A stretch of DNA of 64,000 bases from Paenibacillus sp. BIC5C1 (GTDB lineage Bacteria; Bacillota; Bacilli; Paenibacillales; Paenibacillaceae), in assembly GCF_032399705.1 (NCBI RefSeq), contig NZ_CP135922.1, positions 620,001 to 684,000 of the forward strand, in the 5' to 3' direction. Under the pieces are notes generated by a model. The model did no database searches. It was not told where the DNA came from and was given only the letters and a program-made list of their open reading frames with translations. The translations under genes were made by a program, and so were the position numbers. How positions within the stretch are numbered: the first letter of the stretch is position 1; every line of letters begins with the position of its first letter. Positions 61,371 to 64,000 of the stretch are shown here, piece by piece.

Positions 61371-61540
61371 CTGAGATGTAACGAATTACAGAGAGGTTAT
61401 TTCGTCCAGTGGGTCGATTTTTACGTTTCGGGGCTAAGTTTATGAATGAATAACTGTCCTGAGGTTCGTTACATTCTGAGTTCCTTGATTAATTACCTTT
61501 TAAGGTGAGGTAGGTTCGTTAACGCTTTGGTGCGAGAGGG
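61371..61540. repeat. Dispersed hairpin repeat, copy B
   Basis: On the minus strand this is the second copy of the repeat at 15968-16130. Shared blocks in order are CCTCTCGC, AGCGTTAACGAACCTAC, TAACGAAC.TCAG, GAAATAA..TCTCTGT and ATTCGTTACA-CTCAG. The inner arms TAACGAA..CAG...GTTATTT (61379-61402) and the complement at 61449-61472 pair imperfectly. It lies between the nitroreductase and marR-type genes. Confidence 0.65.
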
Positions 61541-61575
61541 AAAACCCATTGGAAAGATTCGAGCGATAAAAAGGC

Positions 61576-61604
61576 TTGAATATACATAGATGTCTATGTA
61601 TAAT
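61576..61604 (+). promoter_or_regulatory. marR promoter overlapping a perfect 22-bp palindrome
   Basis: TTGAAT (61576-61581), 17 bases, TATAAT (61599-61604) is a near-consensus promoter. The palindrome TATACATAGA-TG-TCTATGTATA (61581-61602) fills the spacer and most of the -10, so a bound repressor would block RNA polymerase. The site recurs at 62128-62149 before the quinone reductase. Confidence 0.75.
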
Positions 61605-61610
61605 AAACTC

Positions 61611-62033
61611 ATGCCAAAATACAACGCAATTGCACTGATCGCAAGAATCAGAGATCACATTAACAAACAGATTGTTCAGGAGCTGGAGAAGCATAATGTT
61701 ACAGGAATTGTCCCGTCCCACGGTGACATCCTGATGTTCCTCTACCATGAAGATGCACTGTCCATCAAGATGCTGGCGGAGCGAGTCCATCGGACCCAAC
61801 CAACCGTCACCGTATTGGTGAACAAGCTGGAGAAGTTGGGATATGTAGAACGCAATAAGAGTGCCGAAGACAGCCGAGTAACGATGATTCGTTTGACCGA
61901 GCAGGGGCGTCAACTGGAACCTGTATTTCGTCAGGTGTCACAACAGATTAACGGGATGGTGTATGGTCATTTGACGGACGATCAGGCGGATCAGCTGGAG
62001 AGTTTGTTGACCGGTATCGTTCGCAAGTTATAA
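61611..62033 (+). CDS. MarR-family transcriptional regulator
   Basis: A winged-helix repressor of 140 residues from ATG 61611. The DNA-binding part is SIKMLAERVHRTQPTVTVLVNKLEKLGYVERNKSAEDSRVTMIRLTEQG. The frame also has ATG 61590 and 61596, but these lie within the promoter -10/palindrome, so I start at 61611. No ribosome site precedes 61611, and transcription from the predicted -10 would begin at or very near this ATG, which suggests a leaderless message. It probably represses itself and the quinone reductase gene. Confidence 0.85.
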   Translation: MPKYNAIALIARIRDHINKQIVQELEKHNVTGIVPSHGDILMFLYHEDALSIKMLAERVHRTQPTVTVLVNKLEKLGYVERNKSAEDSRVTMIRLTEQGRQLEPVFRQVSQQINGMVYGHLTDDQADQLESLLTGIVRKL

Positions 62034-62127
62034 CGATAACCAACTTTAAGCATTTTGCATAATTAACAAATCGAGACAATCGGACGATATAAAAATGCAA
62101 AATGCTTCGCCTCCCTTTTTTTACCCA

Positions 62128-62149
62128 TATATATAGATGTCTATGTATA
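62128..62149 (+). promoter_or_regulatory. MarR-type operator before the quinone reductase
   Basis: TATATATAGA-TG-TCTATGTATA differs from the marR palindrome by one base in the left arm. It lies 67 bases before the reductase ATG and overlaps a possible -10 (TATATT, 62146-62151). Confidence 0.7.
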
Positions 62150-62215
62150 TTGCGAAGTACTATTCAAGATTTTTTGGCAGTGAAATTTAATATTAACCTG
62201 GAGGGATTATTTCTA

Positions 62216-62797
62216 ATGAAACATCTAATCGTATATGCTCACCCGCACACAGACAGCTTGAACCACGCCATTTTGAAAACCGCAGTGGAAACACTTGAGG
62301 CTCAAGGCCATGAAGTTGTTGTACGCGATCTGTACGCACTTGGATTCCAGCCCGTATTGAGCGCTGTGGACACAGCGTCCATGCGTGCAGGACAAACGCC
62401 GCAAGATATTGCAACCGAACAGAAATTTGTAGCGGAAGCAGAGGCCATTACCTTTATTTATCCCATCTGGTGGACAGGTCTTCCTGCCATCATGAAAGGG
62501 TATGTCGATCGTGTATTCGCCTACGGTTTTGCTTATGCTTCCGGTGAAGCCGGCATTGAGAAGTTGCTGACAGGCAAAAAAGGTCTGATCATTAATACAC
62601 ACGGCACGCCAAGTGAAATTTACGATCAAATCGGCATGACTGCCAGCATCAAAATGACTTCCGATATCGGTATCTTCGATTTTGTAGGTATTGAAGCGGT
62701 AGATCACTTGCTCTTCGGTAGTATCGGTTATTTGAAGACATCGGCTTATCGGTCCATGCTGGAACAAGTAAAAGAAACGGTCAGCACCAAGTTCTAA
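62216..62797 (+). CDS. Flavodoxin-fold NAD(P)H:quinone oxidoreductase (KefF/YwrO type)
   Basis: A 193-residue FMN-dependent reductase of the DT-diaphorase-like family. It starts with MKHLIVYAHPHTDSLNHAIL (phosphate loop) and contains ITFIYPIWWTGLPAIMKGYVDRVFAYGFAY and KGLIINTHGTPSEIY, typical of KefF, YwrO and MdaB. It would reduce quinones by two electrons and so avoid radicals. TGGAGGGATTATTTCTA precedes the ATG. The MarR palindrome upstream ties it to the adjacent repressor. Confidence 0.92.
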   Translation: MKHLIVYAHPHTDSLNHAILKTAVETLEAQGHEVVVRDLYALGFQPVLSAVDTASMRAGQTPQDIATEQKFVAEAEAITFIYPIWWTGLPAIMKGYVDRVFAYGFAYASGEAGIEKLLTGKKGLIINTHGTPSEIYDQIGMTASIKMTSDIGIFDFVGIEAVDHLLFGSIGYLKTSAYRSMLEQVKETVSTKF

Positions 62798-62817
62798 ACG
62801 TATACACATGTATTTAT

Positions 62818-62860
62818 TGGCAGGCCGGTTCGTTCGTCGAATCGGTCTGTTTGGTTTGCA
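62818..62860 (+). terminator. Hairpin after the quinone reductase gene
   Basis: CAG-CCG-TTCG pairs with CGAA-CGG-CTG around TTCGT, followed by TTTGGTTTG. Weak T-run. Confidence 0.5.
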
Positions 62861-62890
62861 AAATGAAAGAAAGGCGGTATAATCTTACCC

Positions 62891-63202
62891 ATGGAACCTA
62901 TACTCATATTCAAAGCATTATCCAACGAGACACGTCGACAGATTCTGTTGTGGCTCAAAAACCCGGAGCAGCACTTTCCACCGCTGGAGTTATCCCAGCA
63001 TCCGGATGCGGGAAAAAACGGCATATGTGTTGGAACGATTCAGGTGAAGGCCGGACTGGCTCAATCCGTCATATCCAGCTATCTGCTGACCATGCTCAAA
63101 GCCGGGTTGCTGATCTCTGAGCGTAGGGGACAGTGGACGTATTATCGCCGCAACGAAGAAACCATTCGTCAATTTGCCGAGTACGTACAGCACGAGTTAT
63201 AA
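62891..63202 (+). CDS. ArsR-type winged-helix regulator
   Basis: A 103-residue regulator with the ArsR layout: FKALSNETRRQILLWLKNPE at the N-terminus and VKAGLAQSVISSYLLTMLKAGLLISERRGQWTYYRRNE as HTH and wing. An insertion with Cys (GKNGICVGTIQ) lies before the recognition helix. The metal-site CVC motif of ArsR/SmtB sensors is missing, so it is more likely a redox or small-molecule sensor. GAAAGGCGG lies about 13 bases before the ATG. It probably controls the following LLM oxidoreductase gene. Confidence 0.85.
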   Translation: MEPILIFKALSNETRRQILLWLKNPEQHFPPLELSQHPDAGKNGICVGTIQVKAGLAQSVISSYLLTMLKAGLLISERRGQWTYYRRNEETIRQFAEYVQHEL

Positions 63203-63366
63203 GCCGGACGCCGAGACGGAAGCAAGAATGCAGGTGCAGGCGGGTATTCCGTCCGGATGTAAACGGCTTGAGGAGCAACTCTGCCACATCATTTTTTTGT
63301 GCTTTTACATCTATATATCTGGATATACAAAAATAAAAATATAATCACAGAGGAGAACTTTCTATT

Positions 63367-64000
63367 ATGTCTACCGATAACACAGCTTCATCCCATAAAA
63401 AACATATTAACGACGTTAAATTGTCCATTCTGGATTTGGCTCCTGTCGTTGTAGGTGCCACGCCTGCGGATGCGCTTCGCAACAGTTTGGATCTTGCTCA
63501 GCACGCAGAGCGTTGGGGCTACCACCGTTACTGGGTAGCGGAACACCACAACATGCCAGGCATCGCTTCTTCCGCGACTTCGGTTGTCATTGGTTATCTT
63601 GCAGGTGGAACGAAGACCATTCGTCTCGGTTCAGGTGGCATCATGTTGCCTAACCATGCGCCGCTTGTGATTGCCGAGCAGTTTGGTACACTGGAATCCC
63701 TATATCCAGGCCGTATTGACCTTGGGCTGGGCCGTGCACCGGGGAGTGACCGTCGTACGTCTCTTGCTTTGCGTAAGGACCTGAACAGCGGTGAAGATTT
63801 CCCTGAATTGCTGGCTGAGCTTAGAGCATTCTTCGATGCTTCTGCTACATCGTATCACGCGCCTGTTCGCGCTGTACCCGGTGAAGGATTGAATATCCCG
63901 ATTTACTTGCTCGGCTCCAGTGATTTCAGTGCTCGTCTCGCCGGACAGCTGGGATTGCCGTTTGCTTTTGCCAGCCATTTCTCACCGGATTACACCCGGA
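63367..64000 (+). CDS. LLM-class flavin-dependent oxidoreductase (3' end outside window)
   Basis: The first 211 residues of a luciferase-like monooxygenase. After a polar N-terminus it shows the family pattern [109 protein letters not shown], typical of the MsnO8/YceB-like single-component group. GAGGAGAACTTTCTATT precedes the ATG. No stop occurs before the window ends. It follows an ArsR gene; a weak dyad TATATC-TG-GATATA lies about 50 bases upstream. Confidence 0.9.
   Translation, partial: MSTDNTASSHKKHINDVKLSILDLAPVVVGATPADALRNSLDLAQHAERWGYHRYWVAEHHNMPGIASSATSVVIGYLAGGTKTIRLGSGGIMLPNHAPLVIAEQFGTLESLYPGRIDLGLGRAPGSDRRTSLALRKDLNSGEDFPELLAELRAFFDASATSYHAPVRAVPGEGLNIPIYLLGSSDFSARLAGQLGLPFAFASHFSPDYTR

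Overview
The window looks like a chromosomal segment of a Paenibacillus-type Gram-positive bacterium. The evidence is strong GGAGG-type ribosome binding sites with frequent TTG and GTG starts, lipobox lipoproteins, secreted proteins with copper-amine-oxidase-like domains, a caa3 oxidase operon of Bacillus type, and homologues of the B. subtilis genes ywqA/ywqB, yjcD, xpt, pbuX and yogA. Genus is inferred from content; there is no rRNA in the window. No tRNA, rRNA, CRISPR array or prophage was seen.

Layout. 1-2.6 kb: end of a dipeptide/oligopeptide operon (M20 peptidase, two Dpp-type ATPases). 2.7-3.3 kb: a lone cheW behind a sigma-D-like promoter. 3.5-7.7 kb: SNF2 helicase plus a very GC-rich SWIM-type partner. 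7.9-13.9 kb: single genes (M15 carboxypeptidase lipoprotein, RidA, stalk-domain protein, GNAT, Gfo/Idh/MocA, YogA-like reductase). 13.9-15.0 kb: a complete IS30-family element between yogA and its probable operator. 15-22.5 kb: two small unknowns, a dispersed hairpin repeat, a YjcD helicase, zinc-ribbon protein, TrmB regulator, NUDIX and MscL. 23.2-27.1 kb: guanine riboswitch-controlled xpt-pbuX, whose terminator loop is interrupted by a complete IS3-family element. 27.2-29.6 kb: small genes and a methionine aminopeptidase. 29.9-35.6 kb: ctaCDEFG plus a DUF420 gene. 35.7-41.1 kb: a beta/gamma-crystallin-like protein and a GntR/ABC operon. 41.3-46 kb: TraB-like protein and an AT-rich ECF sigma island. 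46.1-54.7 kb: a polysaccharide utilisation locus. 55-64 kb: FlxA-like protein, MATE pump, methyltransferase, ECF sigma/anti-sigma pair, nitroreductase, and a MarR/quinone reductase/ArsR/LLM cluster.

How genes work together. The clearest system is at 46.1-54.7 kb. A secreted GH8 enzyme (beta-1,3-1,4-glucanase or chitosanase), an ABC oligosaccharide importer, a BadF-type sugar kinase, a GH4 phospho-glycosidase and a LacI regulator share three near-identical 22-bp palindromes. Because GH4 enzymes of this branch usually need a 6-phosphorylated substrate and no PTS is present, the kinase probably phosphorylates the imported oligosaccharide. The caa3 operon has a textbook promoter preceded by tandem sites with one-turn spacing. 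The MarR gene lies directly on its own perfect palindrome, which recurs before the neighbouring quinone reductase. Two insertion sequences, each with target duplications, have landed in regulatory DNA rather than genes.
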